From JBEEFP01 sp041166085 (GTDB lineage Bacteria; Actinomycetota; Acidimicrobiia; Acidimicrobiales; JAFATL01), in NCBI GenBank assembly GCA_041166085.1, contig JBEEFP010000081.1:1-64000 (forward strand): a stretch of 64,000 nucleotides of DNA, given 5' to 3'. Below are positions 41,720 to 49,014 of this stretch, piece by piece. Position 1 is the first letter of the stretch. Every line of letters starts with the position of its first letter. The notes below the pieces were generated by a model. The model was not told the DNA's origin. It did no database searches and saw nothing but the letters and a program-made list of their open reading frames with translations. The translations under genes and the position numbers were made by a program.

Positions 41720-43419
41720 TCCATCACCGTCGCCTTCGGCCCGTCGGCGACAACCTGGGCGCGCAGGACGCTGGGGTGCTCGCGGTCGTGCAGGATCGTG
41801 TTCCACGCCGGCACCGGGAGCGGCTGGTGAGCCGCGATGTCCGAAGACGAGATCGACAGCCGAAGCCGGTGCCCCGGCGCGAGCGTGCGACCGGCCGGCT
41901 CGATCGGAATCCGGTACTCGGTGGGCGACCCGGCGGCGACAGGCTCGGCGCGGTCATTCCGGAGCCACGGCTGCACCGAACGGGAACGCGCTGGATCGAC
42001 GGCCCGGTGCGACGCCCGCACGAAGCCACGTGAGACGAGCCGCGACGTGCCGTCGGGTTCCACATCGCTGACCTTGACCACCCAGTCCGTGTCCGCGGCC
42101 GACGTCGTGGCCCAGAGGTCGAGCTCCATCCACCCGCGCAGATCGAGCGACGATCCGAGCGGCGCGGTCGAGTACGTGACGGTCCGCTGCTCGTCCGGTC
42201 GCTGATCCAGATCGGCGAACGGGCCGACGAACGTCGCGTTGTCAGCGCCGGTCGCCTGCGTCGGCCCGCTCGCCGGGTCGTAGAGATACGAGTCACCGTC
42301 GGTTCCGGTGGACCGAGGCGCGTGAGGGACGAGCGACCCATCGTGCAACGAGACGATCGATCCCGACGGCGCGCCCGACAGCTCCAGCGCCGAGAGACGC
42401 GCGCCGCGCGGAGGGAACGCGTCGCCCGAGGTCCAATCGCTGGTTCCGAGGTCGTAGGAGACGACGCGTGGCGCCCGCTCCACACCGTTGTCGACGCCCT
42501 TCACGTAGTGGTCGAGCCAGGCGAGCACCGGGTCACCCTCGGGGAGCACGACGTCCGGATACGGCTCCGGGAAGATCTCGCCCAGCCCACCCGCACGATG
42601 ATGCGTCCACGGTCCGATGATCAGTCGCTTGTCGCGACTGGCCACGCCGTTGAAGTTGCGCACCGCACCGGCGCGGAACATGTCGAACCAGCCGTCGATG
42701 AACAGCGCGGGGACCGTGATCTCGTCGTACCTCGGATAGATCGCCCGCTCGGCGTAGAAGTCGTCGTCGAACGGGTGCTCCAGCGCGAGCTGGAGCGGCG
42801 TCGGGTTCTGCGCATGCGCCGCCACCGCCGAGACCGACCGGACATCTGCCGACGCTCCCGTCGATCCGCCGACCGGCTGGAAGCCGCTGAAGGCCGCAAC
42901 GACCGACTCGTTGAACAGCCCGTTCTGGTACCACCCGTCGCGATAGGGATCCGACCACGACGCTCGCGGCACGATCGCCGCAAGACCCGGCGGGTGCTCG
43001 GCCGCGGCCAGGAGCTGGAGGAACGCGGAGTACGAGCCGCCGATCATCCCGACCCGTCCCGTCGACCACGGCTGATGCGCAGCCCACGCAATCAGCTCGA
43101 CCACGTCATCGCGCTCGCGCGCACACGTCACGCAGTTGATCCCGCCCGAGCGTCCAGTGCCGCGCACGTCGACGTTGACATGCGCGTACCCGTCGCCCAG
43201 ATAGGCCGTCGAGTACGTCAGCCGCCCGTACGGGGTCACGTGCAACACAATCGGAAACGGTCCATCGCCCGGCGGCACATCAACATCAGCGACGAGGACG
43301 ACCCCGTCGGACATCTCGATCGGCTGGTCGTGAACCGCGGTCGAAGTAGCCGCCGACGTCTCGGGGAGTCCGACGACGGTCACGAGCGCCACGGCGATAG
43401 CGAGCAACAGCGTTCTCAT
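41716..43419 (-). CDS. Secreted CocE/NonD-type serine hydrolase (X-Pro dipeptidyl-peptidase-like)
   Basis: The 567-residue product has a Sec signal peptide (MRTLLLAIAVALVTVVG). Its alpha/beta-hydrolase carries VDVRGTGRSGG near 83-92, nucleophile S129 in GGSYSAF, catalytic Asp in FIDGWFD, and His in GPWTHHRAGG. The C-terminal ~200 residues are the jelly-roll PepX-C domain (GWMELDLWATTSAADTDW). Family members hydrolyse acyl esters, amides or X-Pro peptides. Operator copy 2 lies 35 bases upstream. It is first in the operon with the LuxR regulator, which suggests the regulator responds to substrates or products of this enzyme. Confidence 0.88.
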   Translation of the reverse strand: MRTLLLAIAVALVTVVGLPETSAATSTAVHDQPIEMSDGVVLVADVDVPPGDGPFPIVLHVTPYGRLTYSTAYLGDGYAHVNVDVRGTGRSGGINCVTCARERDDVVELIAWAAHQPWSTGRVGMIGGSYSAFLQLLAAAEHPPGLAAIVPRASWSDPYRDGWYQNGLFNESVVAAFSGFQPVGGSTGASADVRSVSAVAAHAQNPTPLQLALEHPFDDDFYAERAIYPRYDEITVPALFIDGWFDMFRAGAVRNFNGVASRDKRLIIGPWTHHRAGGLGEIFPEPYPDVVLPEGDPVLAWLDHYVKGVDNGVERAPRVVSYDLGTSDWTSGDAFPPRGARLSALELSGAPSGSIVSLHDGSLVPHAPRSTGTDGDSYLYDPASGPTQATGADNATFVGPFADLDQRPDEQRTVTYSTAPLGSSLDLRGWMELDLWATTSAADTDWVVKVSDVEPDGTSRLVSRGFVRASHRAVDPARSRSVQPWLRNDRAEPVAAGSPTEYRIPIEPAGRTLAPGHRLRLSISSSDIAAHQPLPVPAWNTILHDREHPSVLRAQVVADGPKATVME

Positions 43420-43453
43420 GCCGCCACCGTGACGTGGGATCCACGCAACAACC

Positions 43454-43469
43454 TCCCCCAGGTGGGGGA
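43454..43469. promoter_or_regulatory. Island operator copy 2 (TCCCCCA-GG-TGGGGGA)
   Basis: Perfect dyad of 7-bp arms with a 2-base spacer, 35 bases before the CocE ATG at 43419. The same dyad with one fewer G lies 36 bases before the SnoaL-like ATG. On the transcribed (minus) strand both sites share GGGGGAGGT extending to one side. Confidence 0.75.
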
Positions 43470-43568
43470 TCGGCCGACCGGTGCTTGCAAGTGATCTCGG
43501 GAGCTGCGACACGACGGAACATGGACGGGTCACCTGTCGCGCGGCGCACGACGAACCCGTCGGAGTTG

Positions 43569-43991
43569 TCAGGAGGTGGAGCCGGCTTCGACGATCCATT
43601 CGACGGGCTGGCCGGTGACGTTGGCGATGACGTCAAAGTCGTGGTCGTAGTGGAGGACGACGAGCTGCGCGACCTCGGCTGCGGCGGCGATGAGGAGGTC
43701 GGCGATCTTGGAGCCCCGATGCTGGCTGCGCGCGGCGAGCTCGTCTTGCACCTCGACGGCGCGGTGCAACGTCGCCTGATCGATGTCGACGAACGGCCAG
43801 GCCGCCCGCGCCTCGCGCATCGCCGCGTGACTCGCTGGGCTGGTGGATGAGAACCCGGCTTCGAGATCGGTGATCGTGCAGCGAGCCACCAGCCCGGCTT
43901 CGAGCAGGGGCAGCAGCCGATCGGCGACCGCCGGGGTCGATGCTCGGGCGAGCGCGGAGGTGTCGCCGAGGTAGAACGCCCTCAGCGCCAC
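43569..43991 (-). CDS. vapC: PIN-domain toxin (VapC-type)
   Basis: The 140-residue product has the PIN metal site: D10 (LGDTSALA), E44 (TDLEAGF), D98 (KIADLLIAAAA) and D116/D118 (HYDHDFD). PIN toxins cleave specific RNAs, often tRNA or rRNA. GTG start at 43991 overlaps the antitoxin gene by 10 bases. It lies in the genomic island next to its right end, a usual place for an addiction module. Confidence 0.9.
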   Translation of the reverse strand: MALRAFYLGDTSALARASTPAVADRLLPLLEAGLVARCTITDLEAGFSSTSPASHAAMREARAAWPFVDIDQATLHRAVEVQDELAARSQHRGSKIADLLIAAAAEVAQLVVLHYDHDFDVIANVTGQPVEWIVEAGSTS

Positions 43992-44191
43992 GCGGCTTGG
44001 CGGGCGGCCGGATCGGCCAGCGCGCTGACGTCGATGCCGCGTTCGGCGAGCAGGGCACGTCGCCGCCGGTCGAGGGCAAGCACCTCGTCCAACGCGGCGG
44101 CGACGGTCGCCTTGAGGGTGCGGGTGCCGAGCAGGGCCCGGACCTCGTCGAGCTTGTCGTCGTCGACCTCGATCAACCGCTTCGTCACCAC
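43982..44191 (-). CDS. vapB: VapB-type antitoxin
   Basis: The 69-residue product has the short DNA-binding N-terminal half (TKRLIEVDDDKLDEVRALLGTRTLKATVAAALDEVL) of ribbon-helix-helix type antitoxins. A tail with RRRALLAERGIDVSALADPAARQ would wrap the PIN toxin. The start may be either of two adjacent GTG codons. The dyad at 44196-44225 directly upstream is a likely autoregulatory operator. Confidence 0.85.
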   Translation of the reverse strand: MVTKRLIEVDDDKLDEVRALLGTRTLKATVAAALDEVLALDRRRRALLAERGIDVSALADPAARQAAWR

Positions 44192-44195
44192 CTTA

Positions 44196-44225
44196 GGATA
44201 TCCGAATCACCGTCATCGGATAGCC
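44196..44225. promoter_or_regulatory. Inverted repeat upstream of vapBC
   Basis: GGATATCCGA (44196-44205) and TCGGATAGCC (44216-44225) pair at 8 of 10 positions with a 10-base spacer, 5 bases from the vapB start. This is the expected form of a VapB-binding operator. Confidence 0.6.
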
Positions 44226-44667
44226 AGGTGTGGTTCGGTCCGCCGGCGGCAGGTCGAGGTGGTCGTTGATGGCGTCAGCGACCGAGCCTGTGCGACCAGC
44301 GCGACCACATCGAGCCCAATAGCGGTGAGCGCATCCCAACCGAACGTCGGTCGTCTGCACGTCGTCGTCGAGCCGCGGCGCCCGCCGAGGGTGCGCAGCG
44401 ATGCGTTGACGCGAGCACCGGGCAAAGTCACATGAAGCACGTCTTCACCAAGCTCGGCGCAACCTCCCGAGCCCAGGTCGCAGCCGAGACGACGCGGCAC
44501 TGAACATCGCGGCTCGACACACTTTGGGCGCGTTCCATCACGCGCGGCGCCGACGTCGCCTACAACGCGTCGCACGCGCTCTCGTCGCCTTGCAAGTCTC
44601 GGGAGGCTTGCATTCGGGACACGATCACCCGCCAGGCGCTCCTTGCACCGACCCGAACAGGACTTTC
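44226..44667. other. Gene-poor right arm of the island
   Basis: No complete gene is visible in this ~440-base stretch. It holds a LuxR C-terminal relic at 44402-44503, and a TGCAAG...CTTGCA dyad (44591-44612) whose neighbourhood resembles a similar segment at 43482-43502. An integrase gene, which would normally lie here beside the tRNA, is absent. Confidence 0.7.
44402..44503 (+). pseudogene. Relic of a LuxR-family regulator C-terminus
   Basis: The plus strand encodes MKHVFTKLGATSRAQVAAET and then RH-stop (44501-44503). This is nearly the canonical end of a LuxR HTH (recognition helix end and last helix), but no upstream domain and no start are present. Upstream codons are degraded. It points to a formerly longer regulator gene in the island. 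Being so short, chance cannot be entirely excluded. Confidence 0.5.
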
Positions 44668-44712
44668 GCGCGCTCGGAGGGAGTCGAACCCCCAACCTTC
44701 TGATCCGTAGTC
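44668..44712. repeat. Right attachment-type repeat within tRNA-Arg
   Basis: 45 bases identical to 36191-36235 in direct orientation. They cover the tRNA-Arg discriminator base through the anticodon loop, the usual crossover region for tyrosine recombinases. The first bases outside differ (C versus A before, A versus G after), so the repeat is exactly delimited. Confidence 0.9.
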
Positions 44713-44741
44713 AGATGCTCTATCCATTGAGCTACGAGCGC
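44669..44741 (-). tRNA. tRNA-Arg (ACG)
   Basis: Read on the minus strand, acceptor GCGCTCG pairs with CGAGCGC, with D-loop AGCTCAATGGATAGAGC and TCTGA-CTACGGA-TCAGA anticodon arm (anticodon ACG). A T-arm GGGGGTTCGACTCCC completes it. CCA is not encoded. It is the integration site of the island; its 3' part is in the right repeat. Confidence 0.96.
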
Positions 44742-44887
44742 TGGTGGAACAAGCGAGTGTAATCGGCGACCGACCAGCGCCCCCGTCCGCGATTCTGGTG
44801 CACCGGCGTGCCTGGGGATGGGCCTGGGTGCACCCAAACCCGGGGTCGTACGCTCGACGGGTGGCACAGGGTCTCGCTGACCGCTCG

Positions 44888-45091
44888 ATGGACGAGCCGC
44901 ACCCGGCGCGTCTCGCGCCCGATGCGCCCGAGCGGGAGGCGATCCTCGCCGCGCACCGCATCGCCATGGCGACCGGCGAGCCCGGGTACACCGATCCCGT
45001 GTCGGCGTTGTTCGTGTTCACCGCCGCCTACCACGCCGCGCGCGGGACCTGCTGTGAGAACGCATGCCGCCACTGCCCGTACGTGACGTGA
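44888..45091 (+). CDS. DUF5522 family small cysteine protein
   Basis: The 67-residue product ends with CCENACRHCPY, a four-Cys motif of the DUF5522 family that likely binds iron-sulfur or zinc. Start at ATG 44888 gives MDEPHPARLAPDAP; a GTG at 44861 is possible. It sits between tRNA genes. Function unknown. Confidence 0.75.
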   Translation: MDEPHPARLAPDAPEREAILAAHRIAMATGEPGYTDPVSALFVFTAAYHAARGTCCENACRHCPYVT

Positions 45092-45114
45092 CCTGAGGGT
45101 GGCGGATCAGACCT

Positions 45115-45206
45115 TGGCGGAGAGGGAGGGATTTGAACCCTCGGACCCGGTTTCCCAGGTCAACTCATTAGCAGTGAGTCCGATTCGGCCGCTCTCGCAC
45201 CTCTCC
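45115..45206 (-). tRNA. tRNA-Ser (GCT)
   Basis: Minus strand: acceptor GGAGAGG/CCTCTCC, discriminator G, encoded CCA (45117-45115). The anticodon loop CTGCTAA gives GCT. Long class-II variable arm and TTCAAAT T-loop are present. Confidence 0.96.
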
Positions 45207-45237
45207 CGAGGCGTCAGTGTCGCACAGGGGGCTGGGG

Positions 45238-45323
45238 TGGCGGAGCGGGAGGGATTCGAACCCCCGGGTCTTTCGACCGCCTGCTTTCAAGGCAGGTGCA
45301 ATCGTCCACTCTGCCACCGCTCC
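45238..45323 (-). tRNA. tRNA-Ser (TGA)
   Basis: Minus strand: acceptor GGAGCGG/CCGCTCC, discriminator G, encoded CCA. The anticodon loop CTTGAAA gives TGA. Long variable arm and GGTTCGAATCC T-arm are present. It is 31 bases from the tRNA-Ser(GCT) gene. Confidence 0.96.
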
Positions 45324-45385
45324 CTCGCGACGCCAGCCTACCGGCGGGCGTTCCACGCGGAACCCGGTGCACCATAGGGAGCGAG

Positions 45386-46120
45386 ATGGACGAGCCCGCC
45401 CTGCGCCAGCTGCTCGACGAACTGCGATCGGGTGAGATCGACCCCGACGAAGCGGTGCGTCGCCTGCGTCGGCTGCCGTTCGCCGACCTCGGCTTCGCGC
45501 GCGTCGACCACCATCGCCAGCTGCGCCAAGGCATGCCCGAAGCGGTCTACGGACCGGGGAAGACGCCGGCGCAATGCGCGGCGATCGTGACCGAGCTGTT
45601 GGCCGAGAGCGGCGGGCCGGTGCTGCTGACCCGCGCCAACGACGCACAGGCGCAGGCCGCGACGCTTGCCAATCCCCACGCCACCCAGCGAGGGCACACC
45701 GTCGTGTGGCGTCCGTCCGCGGAGCGGCCCGGCCGCATCCTCGTGATCACCGCTGGCACCGCCGACCTGCCCGTCGCCGAGGAGTGCGTGACGACCCTCG
45801 AGGCCCACGGATTCCGCCCCCAGCTCATCGCCGACTGCGGCGTGGCTGGCGTCCACCGCCTGCTGGCCACGGCCGACGAGCTGGCCGAGGCGGACGCCGT
45901 GGTCGTGGTCGCGGGCATGGAAGGGGCGCTCGCCAGCCTGGTGGGCGGCGTCACCGCCGCGCCGGTTGTCGCCGTCCCCACCAGCGTGGGCTACGGCGCC
46001 GCCCTCGAAGGGGTGACCGCGTTGCTCGCCATGCTGGCGAGCTGCGCGGCGGGACTCACGGTCGTCGGGATCGACAACGGATTCGGCGCCGCCTGTGCGG
46101 TGGCGCGCATGCTCCTGTGA
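45386..46120 (+). CDS. larB: Nickel-pincer cofactor biosynthesis protein LarB
   Basis: The 244-residue product matches LarB, which carboxylates and hydrolyses nicotinate mononucleotide-adenylate (NaAD) in the first step of the nickel-pincer nucleotide (NPN) pathway. Marks are the N-terminal LRSGEIDPDEAVRRLRRLPF helix region, and the AIR-carboxylase-like core ILVITAGTADLPVAEE and MEGALASLVGG near 193. The C-terminal PTSVGYGAALEGVTALLAMLASCAAG is conserved. ATG 45386. It overlaps larC by GTGA. Confidence 0.93.
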   Translation: MDEPALRQLLDELRSGEIDPDEAVRRLRRLPFADLGFARVDHHRQLRQGMPEAVYGPGKTPAQCAAIVTELLAESGGPVLLTRANDAQAQAATLANPHATQRGHTVVWRPSAERPGRILVITAGTADLPVAEECVTTLEAHGFRPQLIADCGVAGVHRLLATADELAEADAVVVVAGMEGALASLVGGVTAAPVVAVPTSVGYGAALEGVTALLAMLASCAAGLTVVGIDNGFGAACAVARMLL

Positions 46121-47325
46121 CCCGCACCGTGGCCTGGTTCCACTGCTTCTGCGGCATCGCCGGCGACATGGCCCTCGCCAGCCTGGTCGACGCGGGCGCT
46201 GATCTCGACGAGGTTCGGTCCCTCCTCGCGCGCCTCCCGGTGGCGGGGTGGACGGTCGAGGCGCACGTCGTCTCACGAGCGGGCGTGCGCGCCACGCAGC
46301 TCGAGGTGAAGGCGGAGGAGACGACCGTCGTGCGTACTTACGCCCACATCGCCGGACTCATCGAGGAGGCGCGACTCCCCGAGCGCGTGCGCGAACGAGC
46401 GCTGCGGACCTTCGCTGCACTGGCCGAGGTCGAAGGTCGGATCCACCGCCGCCCGGTGTCCCAGGTCCACTTCCACGAGGTCGGCGGTTTGGACGCGATC
46501 GTCGACATCGTCGGCACGTGCGCTGCGCTCGAGGTGCTCGGTGTCGACGAGCTCTACGCCAGTGCGGTGGCGACCGGGACCGGCATGGTGCGGTCCGCAC
46601 ACGGAAGCCTTCCCAACCCCGCTCCGGCGGTCGTCGAGCTGCTGGCCGGTGCCCCCGTCTATGGACGCGATGTCGGCATCGAGCTCACCACGCCGACGGG
46701 CGCCGCGCTGCTGGCCGCCAACGTCACGGGCTTCGGCCCCATGCCGGCGATGCATCTGGCCGCCACCGGCTTCGGCGCCGGCAGCCACGACCTCGACGGC
46801 ATGCCCAACGTCACCCAGGTGGTGCTCGGCCAGACTGCCGACGACGCGCCAGCAGCACAGCCGGGCCAGGCCGTGATGCTCCTGGAGGTCAATGTCGACG
46901 ATGCGACGGGGGAGACGCTGGCCCACGCCGTCGCCGCGCTGCTCACGGCGGGCGCCCATGACGCGTGGGTCACGCCCATCCTCATGAAGAAGGGCCGCCC
47001 CGGTCACACCGTCAGCGTCCTCGCCGATCCGGTCCTGGCCGGCGAGCTCGGTCGCGTCCTCACCACCGAGACGGGTTCGCTCGGCTTGCGCGGTCGGATG
47101 CTCGAGCGGTGGCCCGCGCGTCGCGAGGACGACCTCGTCGAGGTGGACGGCGTCCCGGTGCGGGTCAAGATCAGCCCAGGCCGGGTGAAGGTCGAGCACG
47201 ACGACGCCGCACGCGCGGCGAGGCGCATCGGTCTTCCGCTCCGCGAAGCGGTGCGCCGGGCCGAGGAGGCGTGGCACCGCCACGTCGAGCAGGAGACGCC
47301 GACCGACGGAGACGATGCCAGCTAG
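46117..47325 (+). CDS. larC: Nickel insertion protein LarC
   Basis: The 402-residue product is one continuous LarC: WFHCFCGIAGDMALASLVDAG start, RRPVSQVHFHEVGGLDAIVD near 110-130, PNPAPAVVELLAGAPVYG, LEVNVDDATGETLAHAV, ILMKKGRPGHTVSVLAD and the C-terminal metal region. It inserts nickel into the pincer nucleotide cofactor. In some species the gene needs a ribosomal frameshift, but here the reading frame is open. The sulfur-transfer gene larE and lactate racemase larA are not in this window. GTG start at 46117. Confidence 0.93.
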   Translation: MTRTVAWFHCFCGIAGDMALASLVDAGADLDEVRSLLARLPVAGWTVEAHVVSRAGVRATQLEVKAEETTVVRTYAHIAGLIEEARLPERVRERALRTFAALAEVEGRIHRRPVSQVHFHEVGGLDAIVDIVGTCAALEVLGVDELYASAVATGTGMVRSAHGSLPNPAPAVVELLAGAPVYGRDVGIELTTPTGAALLAANVTGFGPMPAMHLAATGFGAGSHDLDGMPNVTQVVLGQTADDAPAAQPGQAVMLLEVNVDDATGETLAHAVAALLTAGAHDAWVTPILMKKGRPGHTVSVLADPVLAGELGRVLTTETGSLGLRGRMLERWPARREDDLVEVDGVPVRVKISPGRVKVEHDDAARAARRIGLPLREAVRRAEEAWHRHVEQETPTDGDDAS

Positions 47326-47329
47326 GCGG

Positions 47330-48328
47330 TCAGCCGCGCACCAACAGGGCGCGGATGATCTCGTTGTCGGCGACGTTCGACTCGCCGGCGACGGGTCCGG
47401 CCCGCACCCCGAGCGACAGCTGCTCGTTGCGCGTGGGCTGGAGGCCCCCGAGGGTGACAGTGAGGCGCTGCCCGGGCGCCAGGTCCACGAACTGACGCGC
47501 GGTGTCCATGGCGCCCGTCGGCGTGGTGATGGCGGCGACCACCGGCACCTGCTTCTCCCTGGTGTTGCCGACATTCGCCACGACCACCTCGAGGCGCAGT
47601 GTCTTGCTCGGCGGAAGGACGTCGGCCTCGCCCTCCTTGCCGACCGCGGTGGGATTCGTCGAGACCACGATGACGGCCACGTCGTGCACGGGAGCGAGCG
47701 TCGAGTTGGCCCGCAACGTCGACACCAACGCCCGCAGCTCGCCCTCGCTCCAGAAGCCCGGCCTCGGCACCCATCGCGAAGGCGGCATCGATGCGGCTGG
47801 GGTGCCGCCCGGAGGAGCGAGCGAGCGGCGGAACACGGCGTAGATGCCGTCCGCCGTCTCGAGATCGGCGCCCGCGGTCGCCATGCGCTTGACCACGTCG
47901 CCGCTGCCCTCCGCGGCGAGGGCTTCGGGCAGCGACGCGGCCAGGCCGCCGACCGCGCGCGACCGGATGAACATGGTCGACTCCAACAGCGAGTGAGCTG
48001 ACGCCAGCGACGAAGGCGGATGAGCGCCGTGCACGTCGCGCAACAGGCCCGCCGCTTCGTCCTGCAGCTGAGCCAGCCGCCGGGTGACGCCGACGCGACC
48101 GAGCTTGCCGGCGTCGCCGCGCGCGGCCACCAGGTCAGCGCCCTCCTGGGTGGACCGCTCGACGACGGGACGCATCTCGTCGAGATAGGCCTGCTCGGCG
48201 AGGCGTCGACTGCGGGAATCGGAACCGCTCGAAGCCATTCCCCGCACCGCGACGAAGCTCAGCGCAAGCAGGATCACGAGCACGAGCCAGCGGGGTCGAC
48301 GGCGGCGGCGGCGGCCGGCGACAACCAT
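47330..48328 (-). CDS. Membrane-anchored protein of unknown function
   Basis: The 332-residue product has an Arg-rich cytoplasmic N-terminus, one membrane helix (WLVLVILLALSFVAVRGMA) and an extracytoplasmic region: a helical part (about 40-160) then a beta-sandwich-like part with LRLEVVVANVGNTREKQVPVVAAITTP and LAPGQRLTVTLGGLQPTRNE, which resembles CARDB-type adhesin folds. ATG 48328 (GTG 48337 possible). It is convergent with larC (4-base gap) and divergent from the cupin gene. Not recognised as a named family. Confidence 0.6.
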   Translation of the reverse strand: MVVAGRRRRRRPRWLVLVILLALSFVAVRGMASSGSDSRSRRLAEQAYLDEMRPVVERSTQEGADLVAARGDAGKLGRVGVTRRLAQLQDEAAGLLRDVHGAHPPSSLASAHSLLESTMFIRSRAVGGLAASLPEALAAEGSGDVVKRMATAGADLETADGIYAVFRRSLAPPGGTPAASMPPSRWVPRPGFWSEGELRALVSTLRANSTLAPVHDVAVIVVSTNPTAVGKEGEADVLPPSKTLRLEVVVANVGNTREKQVPVVAAITTPTGAMDTARQFVDLAPGQRLTVTLGGLQPTRNEQLSLGVRAGPVAGESNVADNEIIRALLVRG

Positions 48329-48375
48329 CGGGGCCACCCTAGCGGCGAGCGATCGGAGCCTGGCAGGCTGCCCCC

Positions 48376-48909
48376 ATGCGCGTACGACGAGTGGTCACTG
48401 GCCATGACGGATCCGGCAAAGCGATGTTCGCCTCCGACGACGAGGTCGACCCCGTCACCACCGCCCTCATGCCCGGCACGGAGTTCCATCGCCTCTGGGG
48501 CGGCGACGAAGCACCCACCTATCCCGGCGACGGAACCCGGCCAGACTTCGCCACCTACTTCCCGGCCGTCGGCGGCTACCGGTTCGGGTTCTTCAGCCTG
48601 CCCCCTTCCGGCACCCAGCCCGCAGGCGACGTCGACATCGGGGCCGAGCTCACCTCGCTGAACGAGCGCCTGCCCGGGATGCTCGATCACATGGAGATCG
48701 ACGAGCCCGGGATGCACACGACCGACACCGTCGACTTCGAAGTCGTGCTCTCCGGCGAGGTCACCCTCGAGCTCGACGACGGCGCCGAGAAGACCATGCG
48801 GGCGGGCGACACCGTCGTGCAGAACGGCACCCGGCACCGCTGGCACAACCGCGGAACCGAGCCCGTCGTCATCGCCGTCTTCATGGTGGGGGCCCACCGC
48901 AAGGACTGA
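48376..48909 (+). CDS. Cupin-domain protein
   Basis: The 177-residue product has one cupin near 105-177: HTTDTVDFEVVLSGEVTLELDDGAEKTMRAGDTVVQNGTRHRWHNRGTEP includes the metal-ligand positions (motif 1 His with Glu; motif 2 HRWHN). N-terminal ~80 residues (GTEFHRLWGGDEAPTYPGDG) are an added region. Cupins of this form are small-molecule isomerases, dioxygenases or storage-type proteins. Substrate unknown. ATG 48376. Confidence 0.8.
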   Translation: MRVRRVVTGHDGSGKAMFASDDEVDPVTTALMPGTEFHRLWGGDEAPTYPGDGTRPDFATYFPAVGGYRFGFFSLPPSGTQPAGDVDIGAELTSLNERLPGMLDHMEIDEPGMHTTDTVDFEVVLSGEVTLELDDGAEKTMRAGDTVVQNGTRHRWHNRGTEPVVIAVFMVGAHRKD

Positions 48910-48932
48910 GCGCCACCGCCGCTGGTCACTCG

Positions 48933-49010
48933 AACCATTTATGGCGAAACTTCTCTAGAAATTCTTTTCTAGCGATTGGCTACATAACTACGGCTGCGAT
49001 GTCGAAACCC
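48933..49010 (+). promoter_or_regulatory. AT-rich promoter region of the ice-binding-type gene
   Basis: This stretch is clearly poorer in GC than the rest of the window and contains a dyad CTAGAA-ATTCTT-TTCTAG (48955-48972) and a TACATAACTA box (48981-48990) about 25 bases from the ATG at 49015. Low-GC promoters in very GC-rich genomes often mark horizontally acquired or cold/stress-regulated genes. Elements assigned by eye only. Confidence 0.5.
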
Positions 49011-49014
49011 CGGC

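Larger units (their letters stand above)
36191..44712. mobile_element. 8.5-kb genomic island integrated at tRNA-Arg(ACG)
   Basis: The element is bounded by the 45-bp perfect direct repeat (36191-36235 and 44668-44712); the intact tRNA lies at the right edge. All seven intact or broken genes inside, except a short relic, are on the minus strand: BNR protein, SnoaL-like protein, LuxR/cyclase regulator, CocE hydrolase, VapC and VapB. No integrase, transposase or phage gene is seen, so it is either a degraded or a trans-mobilised element. The 36236-36461 stretch left of the first gene and 44226-44667 hold no gene. Confidence 0.85.

Noticed and set aside
46117..47325. Frameshifted larC needing ribosomal slippage
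   Set aside because: The reading frame is continuous across the region where some LarC genes are split.
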